Part shown: piece after piece, positions 1-6,368 of the stretch | How positions within the stretch are numbered: the first letter of the stretch is position 1 | How the letters are laid out: each line of letters begins with the position of its first letter | Source of the DNA: Paracoccaceae bacterium | GTDB lineage: Bacteria > Pseudomonadota > Alphaproteobacteria > Rhodobacterales > Rhodobacteraceae | Direction of reading: 5' to 3' | Length of the DNA stretch: 12,581 nucleotides | NCBI GenBank assembly: GCA_007121115.1 | Contig: SKMI01000094.1 | Span: 1 to 12,581 of the forward strand | The notes under the pieces: generated by a model | Told to the model about the DNA's origin: nothing | Database searches by the model: none | Seen by the model: only the letters and a program-made list of their open reading frames with translations | Translations under genes and position numbers: made by a program

Positions 1-220
1 CGGGCCGGTGCGCCGCGCGCAGGTGACGGCCCATGCCACCCGCCCCGGCCCGCGCGGTGCGGCGCTGCCGGTGCTGGAATGGCGCGATGCGGCGGGCGCC
101 ACGGGGTGGCTGCGAATGGGCGAGCATCAGCCGCGCGCGCGCTACCCGGTCGGAAGCTGGAGCGTCGAACTGGCCCGCGACCCAGCGACAGGCCGCGACT
201 GGTGGCTGGCGGATTTCTGA
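1..220 (+). CDS. 3' end of a small protein, possibly DUF3592-like (5' end outside window)
   Basis: The frame is open from the window edge to a TGA at 218-220, giving about 72 residues. No start can be assigned: the first in-frame GTG is at 8, but the frame continues upstream, so this is probably the C-terminal part of a longer protein. The visible part alternates beta-strand-like stretches (VTAHAT, ALPVLEWRDAAG, SWSVELARDPATG) and ends WWLADF. The order 'V.A... P.+E+.DA.G ... YPVG....+ DP' resembles the extracytoplasmic domain of DUF3592 proteins, which have the same short beta layout and a DP turn near the end. That family call is by eye and uncertain; no catalytic residues are visible. It is co-directional with the downstream molybdoenzyme gene but 66 bp separate them, with a promoter-like sequence between, so they need not be one operon. 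Confidence 0.6.
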   Translation, partial: GPVRRAQVTAHATRPGPRGAALPVLEWRDAAGATGWLRMGEHQPRARYPVGSWSVELARDPATGRDWWLADF

Positions 221-225
221 GTGCT

Positions 226-254
226 TTGCCTTTGGGGCGGTCCGGCGCTAGGGT
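226..254 (+). promoter_or_regulatory. Candidate sigma70-type promoter of the CoxL-like gene
   Basis: TTGCCT (226-231) and TAGGGT (249-254) are separated by exactly 17 bp, and the ATG at 287 lies about 26 nt after the expected start of transcription. The same TTGCCT-17-TAGG pattern is found on the minus strand before pepF, which raises confidence slightly. The match is by eye and the -10 box is weak. Confidence 0.4.
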
Positions 255-275
255 CCGCCACAACAGGCCAGCGAC

Positions 276-279
276 AGGA
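276..279 (+). promoter_or_regulatory. Ribosome binding site deciding the start at 287
   Basis: AGGA lies 7 nt before the ATG at 287. The alternative in-frame GTG at 221 immediately follows the stop of the previous gene and would add 22 residues (MLCLWGG...) unlike the start of this family. The protein from 287 opens with the family-typical 'G.S..R.ED..LLTG.G.F.DD' stretch. Confidence 0.6.
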
Positions 280-286
280 CACTCTC

Positions 287-2557
287 ATGCACGCTTTCGG
301 ACAAAGCCAGTCGGTCCGCCGGACCGAGGATACGCGCCTGCTGACCGGGCAGGGGCGGTTTCTGGACGATATCGCGCCTGCGGACGCGCTGCACGCGGTG
401 TTCCTGCGCGCGCCGCTGGCGCATGGGCGCATCACGGCGCTGGACCTGTCGGCGGCGCAGGAGGCCCCCGGCGTGGTGGCGGTGCTGGACGCGGCGGCGC
501 TGGACGCCGCTGGGGTGGGGGCGCGCATGGAGGCCAGCCTGCGCACGAACCGCGACGGCACCACCGCCGCCGACCCGGCTCGGCCCTTGCTGGCGCGCGA
601 CCGGGTGCGTTTTGTGGGCGAGCCGGTGGCGATGGTGGTGGCCGAAACGGCGGCGCAGGCGCGCGATGCGGCGGAACTGATCGAACTCGACCTCGACCCG
701 CTGCCCGCGAAGCTGGACCTTGCCCCGGGCGGAGAGTGTATCCACGCGCAGGCACCCGCCAACATCGCCTATGACTGGGCGGTGGGGGATGAGGCGGCGG
801 TCGAGGCCGCTTTCGCCCGCGCCGCGCATCGGGTGGCGATCACGGTGGAGCAGCCGCGCCTGCTGGCGTCATCGATGGAGCCGCGCGGCGCCTTCGCCGA
901 ATGGGACGGGCAGCGCCTGCACCTGTGTTTCAGCGGGCAGGGCGTGTGGACCATGAAGGCGCGGCTGGCGGCGATGCTGGGGCTGGACCCGGCGGATGTG
1001 CGCGTGACCATCCCCGATGTGGGCGGCGGCTTCGGGATGAAGGCGATGCCCTACCCCGAGTATTTCACCATCGCCCATGCCGCCCGCGCGCTGGGCCGAC
1101 CCGTGCGCTGGCAGGCGGACCGGTCGGAGTCCGTGCTGAGTGACAACGGCGGCCGCGACCTGCGATCCGAGGCGGAACTGGCGCTGGACGCGACTGGCAG
1201 AATTCTGGCCTATCGCGTGGCGAACTGGTCGAATCTGGGCGCGTATAATTCGGAATTCGGACAGAACATGCAGTCGGGGCTGTTTTCCATGGTGGCCACC
1301 GGGGGCTATGACATTCCCGCGGCGCGGGTCCATGCGCGCGGGGTCTATACCAACACCACGCAGGTCGATGCCTATCGCGGCGCGGGCCGCCCCGAGGCGA
1401 TCACCGTGCTGGAGCGGCTGATGGACAAGGCCGCGCGGGAGCTGGACCTGTGCCCCTTCGACCTGCGCGCGCGCAACTTCATCGCGCCGGGGCGGTTCCC
1501 CTATGACACGCTGGCGGGGGACAAGATTTCGGACGGGGACTTCGGGCGGGTGCTGGAGCGCGCGCGGGTTGAAGGCGATGTGGCGGGCTTCGCCACGCGG
1601 CGAGCCGATAGCGAAGCGCGCGGGATGCGGCGCGGGCTGGGGCTGTGCTTCTACATCGAGAGCATCCTGGGCAACCCGGCCGAAGGCGCGGCGGTGGCGT
1701 TCGAGGACGACGGCACGGTGACGCTTTACGTCGGCACGCAGTCGAACGGGCAGGGGCATGAAACGGTCTTCGCGCAGTTCCTGGCCGACCGCACCGGCGT
1801 GCCGATGGAGGCGATCCGCGTGGTGCAGGGCGATACCGACCGGATCGCGCAGGGCGGCGGCACCGGGGGGTCACGCTCCATGACGGTGCAGACCAATGCG
1901 ACGCTGGCGATGGTGGGCGGCATGACCGAGGCATTCGCGGCGTTCCTGGAACCGGACCTGGGGCCGGAGGTGGTTTTCGACGATGGCGCCTTTCGCGCGC
2001 CGGGGTCGAACCGCACGCTGACTCTGCTGGAAGCGGCGGCGCTGGCCCGCGCGCAGGGGCGGACGGAGTTGCTGCGCCATGAGGGGAAGGCGGAACTTGC
2101 GGCACGCTCCTATCCCAACGGCGCGCATCTGGCCGAGGTCGAGATCGACCCGGAAACCGGCGCCCTGCATCTGGAGCGCTACACCGCGGTGGATGATTTC
2201 GGCAACCTGTTGCATCCGCTGCTGGTGGAGGGGCAGGTGCATGGCGGGGTCGCGCAGGGGATCGGCCAGGCGCTGTGCGAGCGGGTGGTCTTCGATGAAG
2301 ACGGCCAGCCGCTGACGGGCAGCTTCATGGATTACGCCATGCCGCGCGCCTCCGATCTGCCCTTCATCCGGTTCAATTCCGAGCCGGTGCCGACCGGCAC
2401 CAATCCCCTTGGCGTCAAGGGCTGTGGCGAGGCCGGGACCGTGGGCAGTATCGCCGCCGTGGTCAACGCGGTGCAGGACGCGCTGGGGGACGGCGCGGAC
2501 GTGCAGATGCCGCTGACCCCGCAGCGCGTCTGGGAGCTGTGCGCGCAGAGCAGCTGA
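287..2557 (+). CDS. Xanthine/CO dehydrogenase family molybdopterin-binding subunit (form II CoxL-like)
   Basis: This is the large catalytic subunit of a molybdenum hydroxylase, 756 residues, close to the usual 750-800 for the family. Such subunits bind the Mo-molybdopterin cytosine dinucleotide cofactor and hydroxylate aldehydes, heteroaromatics or similar substrates in a complex with FAD (CoxM-like) and 2Fe-2S (CoxS-like) subunits. The N-terminal a/b hammerhead domain occupies roughly residues 10-125 (VRRTEDTRLLTGQGRFLDD). Cofactor-binding stretches follow: DVGGGFGMK near residue 244, AYRGAGR at 362-368, and NGQGHE and GGTGGSRSM further on. GVKGCGEAG at 709-717 carries the catalytic glutamate E715. 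AYRGAGR is the form II signature; form I CO dehydrogenases have a cysteine (AYRCSFR) there, so CO oxidation is not implied. Neither neighbour encodes a FAD or iron-sulfur subunit; partners must be elsewhere, or the gene acts alone or with borrowed subunits. The substrate cannot be told from sequence. The start is supported by AGGA at 276-279. Confidence 0.93.
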   Translation: MHAFGQSQSVRRTEDTRLLTGQGRFLDDIAPADALHAVFLRAPLAHGRITALDLSAAQEAPGVVAVLDAAALDAAGVGARMEASLRTNRDGTTAADPARPLLARDRVRFVGEPVAMVVAETAAQARDAAELIELDLDPLPAKLDLAPGGECIHAQAPANIAYDWAVGDEAAVEAAFARAAHRVAITVEQPRLLASSMEPRGAFAEWDGQRLHLCFSGQGVWTMKARLAAMLGLDPADVRVTIPDVGGGFGMKAMPYPEYFTIAHAARALGRPVRWQADRSESVLSDNGGRDLRSEAELALDATGRILAYRVANWSNLGAYNSEFGQNMQSGLFSMVATGGYDIPAARVHARGVYTNTTQVDAYRGAGRPEAITVLERLMDKAARELDLCPFDLRARNFIAPGRFPYDTLAGDKISDGDFGRVLERARVEGDVAGFATRRADSEARGMRRGLGLCFYIESILGNPAEGAAVAFEDDGTVTLYVGTQSNGQGHETVFAQFLADRTGVPMEAIRVVQGDTDRIAQGGGTGGSRSMTVQTNATLAMVGGMTEAFAAFLEPDLGPEVVFDDGAFRAPGSNRTLTLLEAAALARAQGRTELLRHEGKAELAARSYPNGAHLAEVEIDPETGALHLERYTAVDDFGNLLHPLLVEGQVHGGVAQGIGQALCERVVFDEDGQPLTGSFMDYAMPRASDLPFIRFNSEPVPTGTNPLGVKGCGEAGTVGSIAAVVNAVQDALGDGADVQMPLTPQRVWELCAQSS

Positions 2558-2672
2558 GGAGGCGGTGCGGGTCCGGCGCCGTGGTCGCGTTGTCGGTTTT
2601 GCGACAATCCCGGTGGGCGCGTTCAGGGGCGCCGTCCTTGAGCAGTGCGCAAACAGCAGGTTGCAGATCGAA

Positions 2673-2698
2673 ACAGGCCCGCCGTTGGGCGGGCCTGT
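2673..2698 (-). terminator. Strong hairpin terminator between convergent genes
   Basis: A perfect 11-bp stem (2673-2683 pairing with 2688-2698; arm ACAGGCCCGCC) closes a 4-nt GTTG loop. Read on the minus strand it is followed by TTTCGAT, a short T run, so it best fits Rho-independent termination of pepF, whose stop is at 2732. It may also stop transcription from the CoxL-like gene, but there is no T run on the plus side. Confidence 0.75.
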
Positions 2699-2731
2699 CC
2701 GGGCTGTGTCAGATTTCGGGCCTTTGGTCGC

Positions 2732-4555
2732 TCAGTCCTCCATCGCCTCCAGTTCGTCGATGAAGCGGCCGATCAGGCTCAGGCCCTTGTCCCAGAAGCG
2801 CGGGTCCGAGGCGTCGAGCCCGAATGGCGCCAGCAGGTCCATGTGGTGTTTCGACCCGCCCGCGCGGAGCATGTCGAAATACTTCTCCTCGAACCCCTCG
2901 GGCGCGTCCTCGTAGACCGCGTAGAGCGCGTTCACCAGCCCGTCGCCGAAGGCATAGGCGTAGACGTAGAAGGGCGAATGCACGAAATGCGGGACATAGG
3001 CCCAGAAGGTTTCATACCCGTCCATGAAGTTGAACACCGGGCCCAGGCTTTCGGCCTGCACGCTCATCCAGAGCGCGTTGATGTCATCTGGGGTCAGTTC
3101 CCCGCCGCGCCGGGCCGCGTGCAGCTTGCACTCGAAGTCGTAGAAGGCGATCTGCCGGACCACGGTGTTGATCATGTCCTCGACCTTGCCGGCCAGCAGG
3201 GTCTTGCGCTCGGTATCCGAGGCGGCATTCGCCAGCAGGCGGCGGAAGGTCAGCATCTCGCCGAAGACGCTGGCGGTTTCCGCGAGCGTCAGCGGCGTCG
3301 ATGACAACAACTCCCCCTGATCGGCGGCCAGCCGCTGGTGCACGCCGTGACCCAACTCGTGCGCCAGCGTCATCACGTCGCGCGGTTTGCCGAGGTAATT
3401 CAACATGATGTAGGGGTGCACATCAGTCACGGTGGGGTGCGCGAAGGCGCCGGGTGCCTTGCCCGGTTTCACGCCCGCATCGATCCAGCCGCGGTCGAAG
3501 AAGGGTTCTGCCTGCGCCGCAAGCTCCGGCGAGAAGCCCGCGAAAGCGTCCATCACCGTGGCTCGCGCCTGATCCCAGTCGACGGTCTTTGGCGGCTCCA
3601 CGGGCAGGGGCGCGTTGCGGTCCCAGATTTCCAGCTTTTCCAGCCCCATCCACTTGGCCTTGAGCGCGTAATAGCGGTGCGAGAGGTTGGGATAGGCGGC
3701 CACCACCGCGTCGCGCAGGGCTTGCACCACCTCGGGTTCCACATGGTTGGCCAGGTGCCGGGCGTGCTGGGACGAGGGCATCTTGCGCCAGCGGTCCTCG
3801 ATCTCTTTCTCCTTTGCCAGCGTGTTGTGCACGCGGGCGAAGAGCCGCAGGTTGTCGTTGAACACGGTCGCCAGCGACCGGGCCGCGGCCTCGCGCCGGG
3901 GGCGGTCGGGGTCGGTGAGCAGGTTGAGGGTGGATTCGAGTGCCAGCTTTTCGCCGTCGACCTCGAATTCCATGCCCGAAAGCGTTTCGTCGAACAGCCG
4001 GTTCCAGGCGGCCGCGCCGACGGTGGACTGGTCGTGCAGGAATTTTTCCAGTTCGTCGGACAACTGGTGCGGGCGCATGGCGCGCATCCGGTCGAACACC
4101 GGCTTGTAGCGGGCCAGATCGGCATTGGCGGCGAAGAGCGCGTCGAGCGCGGCATCCTCGATCCGGTTCAGTTCCAGCGCGAAGAAGACCAGCGCGGTGG
4201 TGGCGTCGGTCACCCGGTCCTGCGCGTCGGACATGAACTTGGCGCGCGCCGGGTCGGTGGTGTTCTGGTAGTAGCGCAGGCCCGCATAGGACATTAGCCG
4301 CCCGGCCAGCATGTCGATGGCCTCGTACCTTTGCACGCAGTCGAGCATGGCACCCGCGTCGAGGCCGGCCAGCTTGCCTTCGTAATCGGCGGCGAAGGCG
4401 GCGCAGTCGGCCTTGAGCCGGTCGAAATCGCGCGCGACCTCGGGCGCATCGGGGGCGGTGTAGAGATCGCTCAGATCCCATTCCGGCAGGTCGCCGAAAT
4501 CGGACCTGCCTTCGGCCTTGGTATCGAATACGGGTTGAAAGCTGTATCGTGGCAT
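2732..4555 (-). CDS. pepF: Oligoendopeptidase F, M3B family zinc metallopeptidase
   Basis: This is a cytoplasmic zinc peptidase cutting medium-sized oligopeptides, 607 residues, the normal length for PepF. The zinc-binding motif HELGH is at residues 399-403 (H399 and H403 bind zinc, E400 is catalytic). The third ligand is expected at E426 in LAETASVFGE, the usual distance downstream. The conserved substrate-side stretch with H523, H526, Y530 and Y534 (HFVHSPFYVYAYAFG) is also present. The N-terminal half is helical and typical of the family (WDLSDLYTAPDAPEVARDFDRL). The ATG at 4555 is chosen over an ATG at 4654 because AGAGG lies 5 nt before it and the extra 33 residues (MAPTACHARRW...) are low-complexity and cross a promoter-like sequence. 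It is transcribed alone, convergent with the CoxL-like gene and divergent from the Anbu operon. There is no signal peptide. A general peptide-recycling role is inferred from the family. Confidence 0.95.
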   Translation of the reverse strand: MPRYSFQPVFDTKAEGRSDFGDLPEWDLSDLYTAPDAPEVARDFDRLKADCAAFAADYEGKLAGLDAGAMLDCVQRYEAIDMLAGRLMSYAGLRYYQNTTDPARAKFMSDAQDRVTDATTALVFFALELNRIEDAALDALFAANADLARYKPVFDRMRAMRPHQLSDELEKFLHDQSTVGAAAWNRLFDETLSGMEFEVDGEKLALESTLNLLTDPDRPRREAAARSLATVFNDNLRLFARVHNTLAKEKEIEDRWRKMPSSQHARHLANHVEPEVVQALRDAVVAAYPNLSHRYYALKAKWMGLEKLEIWDRNAPLPVEPPKTVDWDQARATVMDAFAGFSPELAAQAEPFFDRGWIDAGVKPGKAPGAFAHPTVTDVHPYIMLNYLGKPRDVMTLAHELGHGVHQRLAADQGELLSSTPLTLAETASVFGEMLTFRRLLANAASDTERKTLLAGKVEDMINTVVRQIAFYDFECKLHAARRGGELTPDDINALWMSVQAESLGPVFNFMDGYETFWAYVPHFVHSPFYVYAYAFGDGLVNALYAVYEDAPEGFEEKYFDMLRAGGSKHHMDLLAPFGLDASDPRFWDKGLSLIGRFIDELEAMED

Positions 4556-4560
4556 ACGCA

Positions 4561-4565
4561 CCTCT
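4561..4565 (-). promoter_or_regulatory. Ribosome binding site deciding the pepF start
   Basis: On the minus strand AGAGG stands 5 nt upstream of the ATG at 4555. The alternative ATG at 4654 has no comparable site. Confidence 0.6.
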
Positions 4566-4580
4566 GTCCTGTTTGCCGCA

Positions 4581-4609
4581 GTCCTACGCGGGCGCGGCAG
4601 TGCAGGCAA
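4581..4609 (-). promoter_or_regulatory. Candidate sigma70-type promoter of pepF
   Basis: On the minus strand TTGCCT (4609-4604) and TAGGAC (4586-4581) are separated by 17 bp. Transcription would start near 4574, leaving a leader of about 19 nt that contains the AGAGG site. The -35 box and spacing are identical to the candidate before the CoxL-like gene. By-eye match only. Confidence 0.42.
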
Positions 4610-4760
4610 CCACTGAGACCGCCAGCGCCGGGCATGGCAAGCGGTGGGCGCCATGCGACAGGTGCATATTCCTCTGGCATTCGCCCCCTTGGCTGCGCAG
4701 TATGTGGGCAGCGGCGTGAGCGGGGCATTTCGGACCCGGACCGGGCATGGCGGTTTCCCG

Positions 4761-4790
4761 TTGCGCGCCCGAGCGTGGTCGCGGGATAAC
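4761..4790 (+). promoter_or_regulatory. Candidate promoter of the ATP-grasp/alpha-E/transglutaminase/Anbu operon
   Basis: TTGCGC (4761-4766) and GATAAC (4785-4790, four of six matches to TATAAT) are 18 bp apart, placing transcription start near 4797, about 23 nt before the GTG at 4820. It lies in the 264-bp divergent spacer between pepF and the operon, in which I see no gene, RNA or clear operator. Confidence 0.35.
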
Positions 4791-4819
4791 GGGGTGACAG
4801 GTATCGAGGTGTTGCAGAC

Positions 4820-6238
4820 GTGACAGGGCAGGCGTTCTTCAACGAGATGTATGAGTCAGGCCGCGTGCGGGGGCCGTATCGGCAGCTTGAGGACTGGATG
4901 GGCGACATGCCCGCCGAATTGCGCAGCCTGAAACAGGCCGAGGCCGAGGAACTGTTCCGGCGCATCGGCATCACCTTCGCGGTCTACGGCGAGGGGGGCG
5001 ACCCGGAGCGGCTGATGCCTTTCGACATGTTCCCGCGCGTCTTCGCGCAGGACGAATGGCGGCGGCTGGAGCGCGGCGTGATCCAGCGCGCCAAGGCGCT
5101 GAACGCGTTTCTGGCCGATGTCTACGCGCGCGGCGAGATCGTGCGCGCCGGCCTGGTGCCGCGTGATCTGGTCTACCGCAACGAGGCCTATGAGGCCGCG
5201 ATGGTGGGTTTCACGCCGCCGCGCGGGGTGTTCAGCCATATCGTCGGTGTGGATCTGGTGCGCACCGGGCCGGATGAATTCTTCGTGCTCGAGGACAATT
5301 GCCGCACGCCGTCGGGCGTGTCCTACATGCTGGAAAACCGCGAGATCATGATGCGGCTGTTTCCGGGGCTGTTCCGCGAAAACCGGATTGCCCCGGTGGA
5401 CAGCTATTCCGAGGAGTTGCGGCGCACGCTGGCCTCGGTCGCCCCGCCAAAATGCGAGCGCGATCCGACCATCGTGATCCTGACGCCTGGAGCCTACAAC
5501 TCGGCCTATTACGAGCACAGCTTTCTGGCCGACCTGATGGGGGTGGAACTGGTCGAGGGGCAGGACCTGTTCGTCGAGGGCGAATACGTCTGGATGCGCA
5601 CCACCGAAGGCCCGCAGCGCGTGGACGTGATCTATCGCAGGATCGACGATGCCTTCATCGACCCGCTGTGCTTCCGCCCCGATTCGATGCTGGGCGTGCC
5701 GGGGTTGATGGATGTCTACCGCTCGGGCGGGGTGACGATATGTTCGGCGCCGGGGGCGGGGGTGGCCGATGACAAGGCGATCTATTGCTTCGTTCCCGAA
5801 ATGGTGCGCTTCTACCTGGGCGAGGAGCCGATCCTGCAGAACGTGCCGACCTGGCAGTGCGGGACGGCGGAGGATCTGAAATACGTGCTGGCCCATCTGC
5901 CCGAACTGGTTGTCAAGGAGGTGCACGGCTCGGGCGGTTACGGGATGCTGGTGGGGCCGAAGGCCACGCGCGAGCAGGTCGAGAGCTTTCGGGTGCGCAT
6001 CGAGGAGAGCCCCGGCAATTACATCGCCCAGCCGACGCTTTCGCTCTCGACCTGCCCGACCTTCGTGGACGAGGGCGTGGCGCCGCGCCATGTGGACCTG
6101 CGGCCCTATTGCCTGGTCGGCGAGCGGGTCACGCTGGTGCCCGGCGGGCTGACCCGGGTGGCGATGAAGGAGGGCTCGCTGGTGGTGAACTCGAGCCAGG
6201 GCGGGGGTGTCAAGGATACATGGGTGCTGTCGGAATGA
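4820..6238 (+). CDS. Circularly permuted type-2 ATP-grasp protein (DUF404/DUF407)
   Basis: This is an ATP-dependent carboxylate-amine/thiol ligase fold protein of 472 residues, the usual length of the family. It opens with the typical FFNEMYESGRVRGPYRQLEDW. ITFAVYGEGGDPERLMPFDMFPR is also family-typical. ATP-grasp elements appear in permuted order: EDNCRTPSG at residues 158-166, then K366 and the glycine-rich loop HGSGGYG at 369-375, then the metal/ATP region HVDLRP at 424-429 and the closing GGLTRVAMKEGSLVVNSSQG stretch. Members are predicted amide- or peptide-bond-forming enzymes (amidoligases); neither substrate nor product can be read from sequence. It heads a co-directional set with alpha-E, transglutaminase and Anbu genes, the recurring context of this subfamily. 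The GTG start is preceded by GAGG ending 10 nt upstream, a slightly long spacing; an ATG at 4847 would drop the conserved N-terminus. No signal peptide, so it is presumably cytoplasmic. Confidence 0.95.
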   Translation: MTGQAFFNEMYESGRVRGPYRQLEDWMGDMPAELRSLKQAEAEELFRRIGITFAVYGEGGDPERLMPFDMFPRVFAQDEWRRLERGVIQRAKALNAFLADVYARGEIVRAGLVPRDLVYRNEAYEAAMVGFTPPRGVFSHIVGVDLVRTGPDEFFVLEDNCRTPSGVSYMLENREIMMRLFPGLFRENRIAPVDSYSEELRRTLASVAPPKCERDPTIVILTPGAYNSAYYEHSFLADLMGVELVEGQDLFVEGEYVWMRTTEGPQRVDVIYRRIDDAFIDPLCFRPDSMLGVPGLMDVYRSGGVTICSAPGAGVADDKAIYCFVPEMVRFYLGEEPILQNVPTWQCGTAEDLKYVLAHLPELVVKEVHGSGGYGMLVGPKATREQVESFRVRIEESPGNYIAQPTLSLSTCPTFVDEGVAPRHVDLRPYCLVGERVTLVPGGLTRVAMKEGSLVVNSSQGGGVKDTWVLSE

Positions 6239-6260
6239 GCATGCGGGCTGTGCGGCAGGT

Positions 6261-6284
6261 TGCGTGTCAGTCTGCGTGTCAGTC
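6261..6284 (+). repeat. Perfect tandem duplication of a 12-bp unit
   Basis: TGCGTGTCAGTC occurs twice head-to-tail (6261-6272 and 6273-6284), 22 bp after the ATP-grasp stop codon. There is no third copy, so this is a small tandem repeat and not an array. Function unknown. Confidence 0.85.
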
Positions 6285-6285
6285 T

Positions 6286-6356
6286 GGGCGGGGGGCTGCC
6301 GCCCCCGTCCGCGCGGGGCGCGGACTCCCCCGCGGGTATTTTGGGCAAGATGAAGC
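6286..6356 (+). repeat. Structured intergenic element with two hairpins and an A/T tail
   Basis: Two adjacent perfect stems are present: 6291-6296 with 6301-6306 (GGGGGC/GCCCCC, loop TGCC) and 6307-6314 with 6318-6325 (GTCCGCGC/GCGCGGAC, loop GGG). They are followed by CCCCCGCGGGTATTTTGGGC and then AAGATGAA. From memory, elements of this layout, ending in a TATTTTxGxxAAGATGAAG-like tail, recur between genes of Rhodobacterales; I cannot verify copy number here. It fills the 130-bp gap between the ATP-grasp and alpha-E genes and could attenuate transcription or protect one transcript end, changing gene dosage within the operon. It is not a classical terminator because the T run is short and 15 nt away from the stem. 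Confidence 0.6.
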
Positions 6357-6368
6357 CGGGGGCGGGGC

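Noticed and set aside
221..286. GTG at 221 as the start of the CoxL-like protein
   Set aside because: It abuts the previous stop, would include the promoter-like sequence, and the extra residues do not fit the family; the ATG at 287 has AGGA at good distance.
869..1759. 296-residue minus-strand open frame opposite the CoxL-like gene
   Set aside because: Same GC-bias shadow; the plus strand carries intact molybdenum cofactor motifs over the same stretch.
2590..2607. TTGTCG/CGACAA hairpin with GTTTTG loop after the CoxL-like gene
   Set aside because: Only 6 bp with a weak stem and no following T run; the perfect 11-bp hairpin at 2673-2698 is a far better terminator candidate.
3338..4297. 319-residue plus-strand open frame opposite pepF
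   Set aside because: Antisense to the HELGH-containing peptidase; no domain and no upstream ribosome binding site.
4471..4974. Possible small gene in the pepF/ATP-grasp divergent spacer (minus strand)
   Set aside because: It overlaps the 5' ends of both real genes antisense or out of frame, and its composition is Arg/Pro/Ser-rich with no recognisable domain.
6261..6356. CRISPR-like or attachment-site reading of the repeats between ATP-grasp and alpha-E genes
   Set aside because: Only two adjacent 12-bp copies without spacers, no cas, integrase or tRNA nearby.
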